Of a stretch of DNA of 64,000 nucleotides, positions 1 through 12,400 are shown piece by piece (positions within the stretch are counted from its first letter, which is position 1; every line of letters starts with the position of its first letter). The stretch spans positions 11,203,729 to 11,267,728 of the forward strand of contig CP136068.1 in assembly GCA_032622095.1 (NCBI GenBank), in the 5' to 3' direction. The notes under the pieces were generated by a model. It was not told the origin of the DNA. It did not search any database and saw nothing but the letters and a program-made list of their open reading frames with translations. The DNA is from Siphonodentalium dalli. Lineage: Eukaryota; Mollusca; Scaphopoda; Gadilida; Siphonodentaliidae. The position numbers and the translations under genes are program-made.

Positions 1-194
1 TGTGATGACATTTATTGGCGAAGAGAGCATATAAATCGCATGGTGATTAAAAATGTTCCTAACAAAAGAGGGCGAGTAAAGATATTCAGACGACAATGAG
101 CTAAAATATGAACCATTATACTAGAAGAGTGGTTAGTTTAGAATAGGAAAATGATGAGATATATCGAACCATCAGCATCTTTAAGATTGTATAG

Positions 195-900
195 CCGGAA
201 ACGTAACACTACCCCTTAAAACGTACCCCATGGCTTTGAGTATCTGAAAGGCAAAATACCACACAATAGTCCTGCCGTTTGACGTAACAATTGTACACAT
301 GGTGACAACACTATGAAACTTGGCACATAAGTTCCTTATACACTATTAATCATTTTCAGATGTATAGACGTCGCGGCAGGTCCGCCATTGACAACGGTTG
401 CTAGGCAACTATCCCACATCGAAGAAATACAAATATGACTGATATTATGGCAGTTTTAACAATCTAACCTACGTCATGCAGCAGTTTTATGGTAAAAGTA
501 ATATTAGTTGTTGTTCGAGTAGATCTGGCTGGAAAATTACCATCGTTCTTACGTACATGGGTGGTAGCGGTTGTTAGGGACATACCCGAAATCGAAAAAT
601 GCCGAGCTGACTGATATTATGATAGTTTTGACAAACTAATATAAACTACGTCATTATCATTTTATGGTGAAACAATTGTAATAGTTATTGTTACTGTGGG
701 TTCGACTTTAAAATTACTATATATTTCTGGTAACGGTTGCGTTGCTAGGGACATACCAGACATCGAAAAATGCACACATGTCTGATATTATAGTAGTTTT
801 AGCAAACTAAACTACGTCATGTAACATTTTTATATTGAAAACAATTATTATAATTGTTGTTAGAGTGAACATGGCAGTAAAGTTGCCGCATTCGTTACCT
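195..900 (+). repeat. Left inverted arm, tandem ~170-bp subunits
   Basis: The recurring core is GTTGCTAGG...ACATACC followed by TGACTGATATTAT and an AACTACGTCAT block. It recurs at about 398, 570, 741 and 915, a spacing of roughly 172 bp. The units are diverged. The opposite arm carries the same units in reverse. Confidence 0.6.
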
Positions 901-1499
901 AACGGGTGTGTAGTCGTTGCTATGGACATACCCACATTTGAAAGCATACCATATGTATGAGTTTCTGGTAATTTAACTGATATAACTGTTTCATGATATG
1001 GTATGAGTTTTGGGAAATTTGCATGATATAATTGTTTCATAATATGCCATATTATGCTTATATTGACAATAATTCATAACTAAAGATTGTTGTGTTGTGT
1101 ACTGACGCATTCTCGTGTGGCAAATTGGTATTGAGATTTCATTGTTGCTAGGTAACCACCTACCATTCCCAATCTTCTTTAAACTGACAGACTATTCAGT
1201 TAGTTTTATCAGAATCACATACCTGTGTGGAGTTTACTATTGTTTCTTCCATGATTCGATTTTTGGAATACATTTTGATGAGACATGTAAAAATATTGAC
1301 CCACATTTATGTCGATACCACCTGAACCCCCTCCATGGAATCCGACATTTGCACTACATTTGACAATGGCATCCATACAGAACACTCTATCACGGTGTGG
1401 TAGCATCCGCATACCAGTTGCTATACGGTACAAACTAACTGTGTTTCTTTCATATCCATGCCTTAACTACATATATGTCAATACATGGTCATGAGTCAT

Positions 1500-3000
1500 T
1501 TACAAGTCTATAGGAGCTCGTACATGAGCGTGGCCTATATATTTCAGATTGAGATACCATGAACTACCCTATGGAACCGGTGACCAATACCCATTTACAT
1601 GGGCAGCCATGGGCCCATTACCAACCCACAGTTACTAAGGAACAGCATCCAATGACGTGTCTTAACTACTGTGTCCATGTCATAGAAAGGGGCCTGGGCT
1701 AATAATATACTATTTAGGGTTCGTTCTATTGATTTGTCTGGGTAAATGGCATGTGTACATAACTATAGACACTTGTGTATTTGCGCTACATGTGATGTTC
1801 ATATGGGTCCATGGCGTATGCGTGGCTGTGGTTATAACCTAGATAGTCATGGCACATGTACATTCATGGGATGGGTTCATGTTTTACATATAAATGTCTT
1901 GTAATAAAGTCATAACTAAATCAGCCTGGATACATGGGCTGTCCATAGTGGCCCGTCTCAATTTCCTACCTATGTGAGCTTGGGGCTATGGTGGTGCAAA
2001 TCGATAGGGATCTTCATGCTATAGGGCGTTAGTCGAATGGCTGAAAACGGACTTACGTATACGGTATTCATATTGTATAGAGATGTGGATCCATGCAATG
2101 CATGTACTTATCCGTAGGTATGGGGTCCATGTGTCTCCTATATATGTGGATCAGTCCATGGCCTACCAGCATATATGTGAATCTATGAACTGATTGATAA
2201 CGCCGGTGTCGTAGCTTTTATTTAGGGGCATGTGTCCATGTCCTACATATAGGCACCTGTATCACTGCATACATCATTATAGTCACTTGTGTATTAACAC
2301 TATTTAAACTTGCCTGGGTCTTTGGTGTAGATATATCGCATACGAGGGGTTGGTCCATATCCTACATATAGACAGACACCTGCTTATGCATGGGTATAAT
2401 TCAATATGGCATACATAAATTATATCGGCCTTGGTCCATGGCGTACACGTTTGGATATGTGTCCATGGCCAACCTACAGTGCCATATGTGTATGGGCTAT
2501 TTATAAGGGCCCCCATCCTCAACTTTCGTCTATGTGGCATCGGTCCAATAGCTATATATAGGTTGGTCTGTCATAAAACTGTCTCATATGTTCATACCAT
2601 ATATAGGTTCCTGAATCCATGGTGCACTAATCTATTGTGCATCGGACTTGGTCTATGGTTTCTTAGTACATGGTCTATCTGTGGGCACTTAGTTATTTGC
2701 ACCATGTAACAGTGTCATGGTCATGATCATAGATATCATACATGTATGGTTATATGAAGCGGTCTGGTTCATGGACTATACATATCCTACGTACATAGCC
2801 TATATGTATGGACATGGGTCATGTGAGAATATATGTGCCTGGGTTCCTAACCTAACTATTGTAGGCTAGGGCCATGGCTAACATATTGGTGGCTGACCCT
2901 AGCTTTGATCTTCATATATAATATAGTTGGTCCGTGACTTACATTATATAACTAGCTGGGTCTATGGCTTATATAAATATTATGGTCATGCCTCATATTA
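1500..3000. repeat. CATGG/CATATG-rich degenerate minisatellite core
   Basis: Short related phrases recur throughout (GGTCCATGGCCTAC, TACATATAGG, TCCATATCCTACATATAG) at irregular spacings of about 35-60 bp. Composition is strikingly rich in CATG and ATAT steps. Short frames here (for example 2431-2709) look like by-products of the repeat and have no recognisable domain. Confidence 0.5.
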
Positions 3001-3089
3001 AATATAAGCAACAACTTTTCAACTCTCACTTTGAATTCCCGATATATAAACTGATGGACAACAACGGATAAGTGTACCCATATTCTGGT

Positions 3090-3835
3090 TAGACTCACAC
3101 TAACAACATGTATAATTGTTTTCACTATACAAACGTTAATACTACCATAATATCAGTCATATTTGCATGTTTGTATTTCGGGTGTGACCATGGCAACAGT
3201 TACCACTCATATAAGTAAGAATTATATGGTATTTTTTTCAGCCATTGTTTTCACCATAGAAACGTTAATACTACCATAATATCAGTCATATGTGCATGTT
3301 TGTATTTCGGGTATGACCCTGACAACAGTTACCACTCATATAAGTAAGAATTATATGGTATTTTTTTCAGCCATAACAACTATTCTAATTGCTTTCAACA
3401 CAAAAGTGCTATTAGGTGTAGTTTAGTTTGTTAAAGCTACCATAATATCAGTCATATGTGCATTTTTAGATTGTGTGTGCGTCCGTAGCAACCGCCACCC
3501 TTTGTAAGTATGTGATATGGCAATTTGTCAGTAGGTCAAGACTGACAACAAATATGTTCACCATAAACATGCTACACGACGTAGTTTAGTTTGTTAGAAC
3601 ACGTATAATATTAGTCATATGCATTAATCCGATGCCGGGTAGTAGCCTAGCAACCGTTGCCACATGTGAAAATGAGCAGTATCGTATAAGGAACATATGT
3701 GCCAAGTTTCATGCTTTTATCACCCTTTCCACATTTGATGTGTTTTCTACAACAAGCACTTGGACTAGCGGAAGGGCAAAATGTGACGAGAGCCAGTTTA
3801 GGGGGTAGGGTTATGTTTTTACAAGTATTGACCAC
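3090..3835 (-). repeat. Right inverted arm
   Basis: This is the reverse complement of the left arm. Two units at about 3120-3240 and 3240-3370 are nearly identical (CATAATATCAGTCATAT... then TACCACTCATATAAGTAAG), showing local tandem duplication inside the arm. Further, more diverged units follow at about 3430 and 3600. Confidence 0.6.
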
Positions 3836-3849
3836 TTATCATAGGTATA

Positions 3850-4600
3850 GTTGCTAATCCCGCATATTATGTTGGAGGAGTGATATCTGTGCAGTTTTTA
3901 AAACAAATTGACATCGAATAATACAGATTGTCTGAAAAAAATCGTCATTTGTTGGGGTCATTATGTTATTTTATATCCATATCGGCGAAATTCATTCTAA
4001 TCCCCCCGTTGAATTTGTATCTCTGGTTCGAGAATTGTGTATTGAACATTATTGAGTACATTTGGTATATGTTTCGGCTGAAAAATTGTTATAACATTAT
4101 TCCTATGATTGTGAAAAATATATAAGTTTTTTATGAAAAAAATTGGTTAACTCCGAAAGCTCAACTCCGATTTTAAGGATCTTTTCGTGACGCATCGGCG
4201 ATGTTATGGCCTAAATAATATAAAAAAAATCAGCTTTCCGGGATTTATTTCCTTACTTTTCCCCATTCACGTGCCTGGACTAAACTACTGTAATATGATC
4301 GTACGTGACACGTAATGGAGCAACCACCAAGTTGATCATTAAGTTCAATATTACAATAATTATAGGATGTTCCGTACAGGGTACTTCGTGTGCTACACCA
4401 CTCGGAGAAATGTCCGTGTCGTCACGCAAATACCATGCTAGAACTTGGACTGATATATTCGTAATCGTATATAGTCACCAATAGCCGGGTTAACACCGTA
4501 GTAACGGACATTGCCCATATAGTGAACTATTAAAATCATGGTTATGATCAGTCCAAACATATGAGTAAAGTTCGAACATCTATATCTATATTTGCGGATG
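3850..4600. other. Unassigned AT-rich DNA with a block shared with 60.2 kb
   Basis: No gene is seen. A block at about 4298-4335 (ATCGTACGTGACACGTAATG, then GAGCAACCA) recurs almost unchanged at about 60226-60258. There it lies just upstream of the second satellite-family locus, so the segment is probably part of a dispersed repeat. Confidence 0.4.
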
Positions 4601-4621
4601 TCTGTCTGTCTGTCTGTCTGT
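4601..4621 (+). repeat. (TCTG)n microsatellite
   Basis: Five consecutive TCTG units are followed by TGTTCTATATAAATTCACAG. A related shorter TCTG tract followed by TTATATATAACTTCACG lies at about 5516-5558. The microsatellite therefore seems to belong to a repeated module rather than to have arisen independently. Confidence 0.85.
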
Positions 4622-4769
4622 GTTCTATATAAATTCACAGGGGACCATCTAGATGATGCCAAAGGGGTCTACTAGGAGTAACTTTTTACGAGAACGATAA
4701 TGGTCGGGGTTAAAATTTTCTAAAGTGACGCTGTTGTTGTCAGGGGCAGAAAGGGGCGGGGCAGAAAAA

Positions 4770-5640
4770 AAAATTGTTAGCAATTGCCACGAAACTTATA
4801 TATATTTATTCCCATAATATGAGGAATCTAATGGTGTGTTTTAGATATGGCAAAAGTCGCGCCGTTCGCGCCAGGGGTGCCCGGAAGGGGGAGGGGCAGA
4901 ATTATTTTCTGTCGCCGATTGCCACGAAACTTATATATAATCATCCCCATAATATGAGGAATCTAATGGTGTGTTTTAAATATGGAAAAAGTCGCGCCGT
5001 TCGCGCCAGGGGTGCCCGGAAGGGGGAGGGGCAGATTTTGTTTCTGTCGCCGATTGCCACGAAACTTACATATAATCATCCCCATGCTATGAAGAATCCA
5101 ACGGTGTGTGGCGTCGTTCGAATCACATTACACGAAAGGGGAGAGGGGCACCAAAATTGATAAAACTAAAGCGCCGACATTATAGCTATATATTTAGTGC
5201 CGATTTCCACCAGATTGATACATATTCTTCTCCGTAATACGAGGAATCGTATCGTGTGGTTTAGGCACAACAAATTGGTGCCTTATGGGTGAGAGATATG
5301 GGGACCTTCAATTTGATACGAATTTGTATACTCGCCAATTTTCACCAATTTCATATATATGCATCTCTAATCTCTAATGCGTCTTAATGTGTGCATCTTG
5401 ATACAAAAACTGATACAAAATATTTTTAGTACCAATTACCATCAAATTCAGACACGTTCTTCTCAAATGATACAAGAAATCAAACAAATGATACAAGAAA
5501 TCAAATTGTGCTGTATGTCTGTCTTTCTGTCTGTCTGTGTGTTATATATAACTTCACGCGGTACAATCGAAGAGGAAAAAGCTGATACAAATATATTTGG
5601 CACTAATTTCCAACAAAATCATACATGTTTTATCTAATGA
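4770..5640. repeat. 135-bp tandem repeat, decaying downstream
   Basis: The phrase ATTGCCACGAAACTTATATA begins at about 4784, 4919 and 5054, giving two exact 135-bp steps. Each unit continues with CCCATAATATGAGGAATCTA and AAAGTCGCGCCGTTCGCGCC. More diverged units follow near 5201, 5335, 5435 and 5605. The 128-codon frame at 4774-5160 is a consequence of 135 being divisible by three and is not a credible gene. Confidence 0.85.
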
Positions 5641-5649
5641 TATACCATG

Positions 5650-6770
5650 AATTAAATCACATTTGGTGTCGTTTGCGTCACGGACGGCGATCGGATATGC
5701 ACTATCATAGATAAGATCGCTATCCACATATAAGTTATATATAGTCACCCAGGCCATCTCCATGACATTTTAAGGAGATTTGGGCGTTCACATTTCCCAA
5801 TCCCGACAAATGGTAACCCACTTATAAGTCACTTGAACAATTATATCTTCTTAATTGTCATATTTATATGGGGATGGCAATCAGGACATTCACACATTGA
5901 GCTAGCAAAAAGAGATACATAGAAGAAGCATTAAACGTATATTTATCATTCTATTGAAGAGATACATATATTCGTGCAAACTGGGAGACCTCGAACCGTC
6001 AGCGGATTGCATATATAATATAACAAAATTGAGTCTGTTCCATTCAATACAATTTCCACAAAAAAATTACAATTTGTCAGGATATATGGAAGGCCTGTTC
6101 AAACATAATGGTCATAGTATGAAGTCATATATAGTTTCTTCTGATATACAATAAAATGCAGTTAGTAGCACATGCCTTTTCAGGATCCTCCCAATACTGA
6201 CATCTGACAAGGGGTTTAGAACAGACTCATCGACTGACATAAACAACTCAAAATCTCGCTCTGTGTCTGGCAAATGTAGCTGATTTGCCAGCGCAGCAAC
6301 ATTTCGTTGAAACTGAGAATATTTAGCCAATATATAGTACCATGAACAGAGGAGCACCTGGAAATTTCTTTAAAACATCGTATCTTCATGGAGATATGAT
6401 AGCCAGGTATCCTCGAGATCTTAGTCCATCACCCTAGATTGCTTGATGCATCTCAATATGTAGAACCCAATTGTCATCTTTTATTTATGCGAACTAATGT
6501 CTTTATGATGTCCATGTATCATATTATAACGTCTGACGTATACGCAGTTGTAAATAAATAAATACATCATTATTGGTGGAACGGATTAATCGCGATAAAC
6601 AGCATGACAATTGACAAGGTGGGCCACTACTTATATTCCATGACTGTAATAATCATGTTTTGTGATGCTATTTGAATATACATTTTATGAGAAAACGTAT
6701 AACACTTTGAACAAGAGTGTTCTCTATTCCCAACAAATAGCCACAGCATACAGAATATGGTTTCACATCG
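5650..6770. other. Unassigned DNA upstream of a Helitron-like terminus
   Basis: No gene is recognised. Short frames such as 6112-6357 on the minus strand show no domain. The sequence may be the body of the non-autonomous Helitron ending at 6804, but no 5' TC terminus was identified. Confidence 0.3.
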
Positions 6771-6775
6771 CATTA

Positions 6776-6804
6776 ACCTGGGCAACGCCGGGTAACCCTG
6801 CTAG
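6776..6804 (+). mobile_element. Helitron-like 3' terminus
   Basis: A short GC hairpin (ACCTGGGCAACGCCGGGT) is followed by AACCCTG and CTAG, and the next base is T. Known Helitron 3' ends consist of a hairpin, then about ten bases, then CTRR, inserted before a host T. The 5' end and length of this element are unknown. The preceding 135-bp array could be its cargo, as in many tandem-repeat-bearing Helitrons. Confidence 0.6.
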
Positions 6805-6852
6805 TAAGATAATAATAGCTGAGAACCTGGTGTGAATTTAACTGTGGTGGGG

Positions 6853-6920
6853 CCTCAAGCATATCTACCCCTGCACGTCAGAACAAAATTATGCCATGAA
6901 ATGGCATAATTAGCTTGAGG
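6853..6920. repeat. Nested short inverted repeat
   Basis: AATTATGCCAT (6887-6897), a 3-base loop and ATGGCATAATT (6901-6911) form a perfect 11-bp hairpin. It is enclosed by CCTCAAGC (6853-6860) and GCTTGAGG (6913-6920). This could be a small foldback element; function unknown. Confidence 0.6.
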
Positions 6921-7139
6921 ATGGAAGTGAACCATCATCCCACAGCGAAATCAACCAGGCCTGTTGGGTTTGAATTCAAGTTATAACATGGTATTTTAGT
7001 GTGATGACAGACATTTATCTGAGTGGTGTAGCACAAGAAGTACCATGTATGCATACATACATATATATATAGATACATATATCACAGCAGAAGATTCCTT
7101 AGAATTAACGAATGGAAATGGAATGCCTTTAATATTTGT

Positions 7140-7545
7140 ATTATTTGAGTCGGACATAGATTACCTTAGCTGCAGGCAATCAATGAAATATATGTAAACT
7201 ATGTAGAAAAAGAAATTATTGAATGAGTTGTAGTGAATATGATGCGTCACTTTAATATTTGAGTCGGACATAGCTTACCTTACCTGAAGGCAATCAATGC
7301 AATAAGTGATGTAGAAACAGAAATTATTGAATGAAGTGTAATGAATATGAAGCGTCATTTTAATGCAATATCGATTGGGTGGAAGAGAAATGTCACTTTA
7401 GTAGTTAACGATGATATACATATAAATTATAGATTATCCACATTGAAGACGATCAATGCAATGAACAGTGTAGAAATGGAGAAAATGTTGCCTGAATGAA
7501 TCAATGTGTGAACATAAAGTCTCACTTTAATGAAATATTGAGACG
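7140..7545. repeat. ~115-140-bp tandem repeat, about three units
   Basis: Units share TTGAGTCGGACATAG, GGCAATCAATG, GTAGAAA, GAAATTATTGAATGA and a CGTCA..TTTAAT block. They begin near 7145 and 7258, with a more diverged third near 7440. The array sits directly upstream of the module that precedes the 160-bp satellite. Confidence 0.7.
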
Positions 7546-7800
7546 ATGGAATCAACGATGAATTTGCAATTTCTGTAATGATGAAATTGGTTTACATATG
7601 CATGTATATGCAGCTGAAAATGTGAATTGACTGAAATGTAATTATGAAAGTGTCAATGGCACTGTAGCTAACGTGGAAAGGGAATAATTTCATGTGTTAC
7701 AGTTAATGGAGCGATTAGGAATGTGGAACGTTGAAAGGCCTAGTTATGCAACGATTAAAATCAAAGATGGCCGCGACAGCCATGTTTTTTGGAAATGACA
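7545..7800 (+). repeat. Conserved leader module of the satellite family
   Basis: This segment (ATTTGCAATTTC..., ATTGACTGAAATGTA, GTTACAGTTAATGGAGCG, TTGAAAGGCCTAGTTATGCA) recurs in the same order at about 60300-60520, again directly before satellite units. A shorter relative (GTTACAGTCAATGGAGCGAT) lies in both arms of the 46-59 kb element. It behaves as the fixed 5' part of a transposable element whose 3' part is the satellite array. Confidence 0.65.
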
Positions 7801-9324
7801 CAAAAAAGACTCCTTCCTATTTACATGTCATTGTTAACATCCCTCACAAATTTCATGATGATCCGACAAAAGATACTAGCCCGTGTCAAAGGATTTAGTT
7901 GTGTAAAGAGTAAAATACAAGATGGCTGTTGGTTTTTTGGTTGAATTTAAAATGAATCATTTCCCATCTACATGTAATTGTTAACATCCATGACAAATCT
8001 CATGATGATTGGACCAAAGATTCGACCTGTAGCCCTTGACAAAGAATTTAGTCATGCAAAGAGTATAATCCAAGATGGCTGCTGGCGGCCATGTTTTTGG
8101 CCGAACAACCCCAAAATTACTCGTTTCCCATCTACATGTCAATTTTAACATCCATGACAAATGTAATGAAAGTGTCAATGACACTGTAGCTCAACTTAGT
8201 AGGGGAATGATTTAATGGTTGACAGTAAATGGAGGAATAGGAAAGGTGATAATTGAAATGTCTAAGTAAGACTAGATGTACATGTCAATATCAACATTCA
8301 TGACAGGTTTCATAATGATCGGATCAGGGATGTGGTGATTATGGTGTGCCAAAGGATTTATTGATGCAAAGAGTAAATTCTAAAATGGCCAATGGCAGCC
8401 ATGTTTTTTCCGAATTACCCCAAAATGACATGTTCCCATCTACAGCCTTTACAATCTCATGGTGATCTGATCAAAGGTACGACCTGTAGCCTGTGCCAAT
8501 GGATTTAGTCATGCAAAGAGTAAAATCCAAGATGGCTGCTGGCGGACATGTTTTTTAGCCCAACGACCCCAAAAACACTCGTTCCCATATACATGTTAAT
8601 ATTAACATTCATGATAAATATCATGATGATCAGACGAACAGTACGACCTGTAGCCCGTGCCAATGGATTGAATTTTGAAATCCAAGATGGCCGCCAGTGG
8701 CCGTGTTTTTTGGTCGTATGAGCCCAAAATGACTCGTTCCAATCCACATATCAATATCAACATTCGTAACAAATTTCATAAAGATCAGACCAAAGGTACG
8801 ACCTGTATCCCCCGCCAAAGGATTTAGTCATGCAAAGAGTAAAATCCAAGATGGCTGCTGTCGGCCATGTTTTTTGACCGAACGACCTCAAACTCACTCG
8901 TGTGCCCATCTACATGTCATTGTTAACATACATGGCAAATTTCACGAAGTACTGACCAAAGCTACAATCTGTAGCCCCCGCCAAAGAATTTAGTCATGCA
9001 AAGAGTAAAATTCAAGATGGCTGCTGGCGGCCATGTGTTTTGGCTGAACGACCCCAAGATCACTTGTTCCCATTTACATGTCAATATTAACATCCATGAC
9101 AAATTTCATGATGATCAGACGAACAGCACGACCTGTAGCCCGCGCCAATGGATTGAATTTTGAAATCCAAGATGGCCACCCGCGGCCATTCGTTCCCATC
9201 TACATGTCAACATTCGTGACAAATTTCATAAAGATCAGACCAAACGTACGACCTGTAGCCCGCGCCAAAGGAAACTGTTGCGGGACACACGCACACACGG
9301 ACGACAGACGCCAAACCATGGCAA

Positions 9325-9354
9325 TAGCTCAAACTTACAAAGTAAGTTGAGCTA
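9325..9354. repeat. Hairpin-type element terminus (internal)
   Basis: TAGCTCAAACTTAC, a short A-rich loop and GTAAGTTGAGCTA form an inverted repeat, preceded by GACGACAGACGCCAAACCA. The same arrangement closes the array at 14082-14113. This is probably the 3' terminus of one satellite-bearing element, with another copy following. Confidence 0.65.
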
Positions 9355-9489
9355 ATAGTGATCCGACAAAAGATACGACCTGTAGCCCGTGCTAATGGAT
9401 TGAATTTTGAAGTCCAAGATGACCGCTGACGGCCATGTTTTTTGGTCAAACGAGACCAAAATGACTCGTTCCCATCTACATTGTACATG

Positions 9490-12400
9490 TCAATAGCCAT
9501 GACAAATATCATAATGCTCTGACCAAAGGTACGACCTAGAGCCTGTGCCGAAGGATTTAGTCATGAAAAGAGTAAAATCCAAGATGCTCATGACGGCCAT
9601 GTTTTTTGGTCGAACTACCCCAAAATGAATCATTCCCATCAGCCTGTCATTAGTAACATCCATGACAAATTCCATGATAATCAGACGAACAGTACGACCT
9701 ATAGACCGCGCCAATCTATTTAATTTTGAAATAAAAGATGGCTGCCAGCGGCCATGTTTTTTGGCCAAATTACCCCAAAATGACTCATTCCCATCTACAT
9801 GTCAATGTCAACATTCGTGACAAATTTCATAATAATCTGACCAATGTTAGGACCTGTAGCCTGTGCCAAAGGATTTAGTCACACAAAGAGTAAAATTCAA
9901 GATGGCTGCTGGCGGCCAAATGACTCCAAAATGACTCGTTCCCATCTACATGTCATTATTAACATTCTTGATAAATTTTATGATGATCAGACTAAAGGTA
10001 TGACCTGTAACCCGTGCTAAATAATTTAGTCATACAAAGAGTAACATCCAAGATGGCTGCTGGCGACCATGTTTTTTGGCCGAATTACCCCAAAATGACT
10101 CGTTCCCATCTACATGTCAATATTAACATCCATGACAAATTTCATGACGATAAGACGAACAGTACGACCTGTGGCCCGTGCTAATAAATTAAATTTTTAA
10201 ATCAAAGATGGCTGCTGACGGCCATGATTTTTGTCGGAATGAATCCAAGATGACTCGTTCCCATCTACATGCCATTGTTAACATCCATGACAAATTTTAT
10301 AATTATCAGACTAAAGGTACGAACTGTAACCCGTGCTAAAGAATTAGTCATACTAAGAGTAAAATCAAAGATGGCTGCTGACGGCCATGTTTTTGGCCGA
10401 ATGACCCCAAAATGACTCGTACCCATCTACATGTCATTATTAACATTCATGAGAAATTTTATGATGATCAGACTAAAGGTACGACCTGAAGCCCGTGCTA
10501 AAGGATTTAGTTATACAAAGAGTAAAATTCAAGATGGCTGCTGGCGGCCATGTTTTTCGGCCAAATGACCCCAAAATGACTCGTTCCCATCTACATGTCA
10601 TTGTTAACATTCATGATAAATTTTATGATGATCAGACTAAAGGTATGACCTGTAACCCGTGCTAAAGAATTTAGTCACACAAAGAGTAAAATCCAAGATG
10701 GCTGCTGGCGGCCATGTTTTTGGCCGAATTACCCCAAAATGACTCGTTCCCATCTACATGTCAATATTAACATCCATGACCAATTTCATGATGATAAGAC
10801 GAACAGTACGACCAGTGGCCCGTGCTAATGAATTAAATTTTGAAATAAAAGATGGCTGCTGACGGCCATGATTTTTGTCGGAATGACCCCAAAATGACTC
10901 GTTCCCATCTACATTGTACATGTCAATAGCCATGACAAATATCATAATGATCTGACCAAAGGTACGACCTAGAGCCTGTGCCGAAGGATTTAGTCATGAA
11001 AAGAGTAAAAACCAAGATGCTCATGACGGCCATGTTTTGTGATCGAACCACCCCAAAATGAATCATTCCCATCAGCCTGTTATTAGTAACATCCATGACA
11101 AATTTCATGATAATAAGACGAACAGTACGACCTGTAGACCGCGCCAATCTATTTAATTTTGAAATCAAAGATGGCTGCCAGCGGCCATGTTTTTTGGCCA
11201 AATTACCCCAAAATGACTTATTCCCATCTACATGTCAATGTCAACATTCGTGACAAATTTCATAATAATCTGACCAATGTTAAGACATGTAGCCTGTGCC
11301 AAAGGATTTAGTCATACAAAGAGTAACATTCAAGATGGCTGCTGGCGGCCATGTTTTTCGGCCAAATGACCCCAAAATGACTCGTTCCCATCTACATGTC
11401 ATTGTTAACATTCATGATAAATTTTATGATGATCAGACTAAAGATATGACCTGTAACCCGTGCTAAATAATTTAGTCATACAAAGAGTAAAATCCAAGAT
11501 GGCTTCTGGCGGCCACGTGTTTTGGCCGAATTACCCCTAAATGACTCGTTCCCATCTACATGTCAATATTAACATCCATGACAAATTTCATGATGACAAG
11601 GCGAACAGTACGACCTGTGGCCCGTGCTAATGAATTAAATTTTGAAATCAAAGATGGCTGCTGACGGCCATGATTTTTGTCTGATTGACTCCAAGATGAC
11701 TCGTTCCCATCTACATGTCATTACTAATATTCATGACAAATTTTATGATGATCAGACTAAAGGTACGACCTGAAGCCCGTGCTAAAGGATTTAGTTATAC
11801 AAAGAGTAAAATTCAAGATGGCTGCTGGCGGCCATGTTTTTCGGCCAAATGACCCCAACATGACTCGTTCCCATCTACATGTCATTGTTAACATTCATGA
11901 TACATTTTATGATGATCAGATTAAAGGTATGACCTGTAACCCGTGCTAACGAATTTAGTCACACAAAGAGTAAAATCCAAGATGGCTGCTGGCGCCCATG
12001 TTTTTGGCCGAATTACCCCAAGATGACTCGTTCCCATCTACATGTCAATATTAACATCCATGACAAATTTCACGATGATAAGACGAACAGTACGACCTTT
12101 GGCCCGTGCTAATGAATTAAATTTTGAAATCAAAGATGGCTGCTGACGGCCATGATTTTTCTCGGAATGACCCCAAAATGACTCGTTCCCATCTACATTG
12201 TACATGTCAATAGCCATGACAAATATCATAATGATCTGACCAAAGGTACGACCTAGAGCCTGTGCCGAAGGATTTAGTCATGAAAAGAGTAAAATCCAAG
12301 ATGCTCATGACGGCCATGTTTTTTGGTCGAACCACCCCAAAATGAATCATTCCCATCAGCCTGTCATTAGTAACATCCATGACAAATTTCATGATAATCA

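Larger units (their letters stand above)
195..3835. mobile_element. Inverted-repeat element with ~170-bp subterminal repeats
   Basis: The DNA at about 195-900 reappears as a diverged reverse complement at about 3090-3835. Anchors are ATGAAACTTGGCACATA (about 313-330) against its complement near 3692-3710, and the block TGACTGATATTATGG against CCATAATATCAGTCAT. This layout is typical of a DNA transposon or foldback element with long terminal inverted repeats. No transposase frame is visible inside, so it would be non-autonomous. Outer ends and target duplication could not be fixed, because similarity fades outward and the window starts only 195 bp away. Confidence 0.6.

Noticed and set aside
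4774-5160. 128-codon frame with internal repeats
   Set aside because: Encoded by the 135-bp tandem repeat, whose length keeps frame; no domain.
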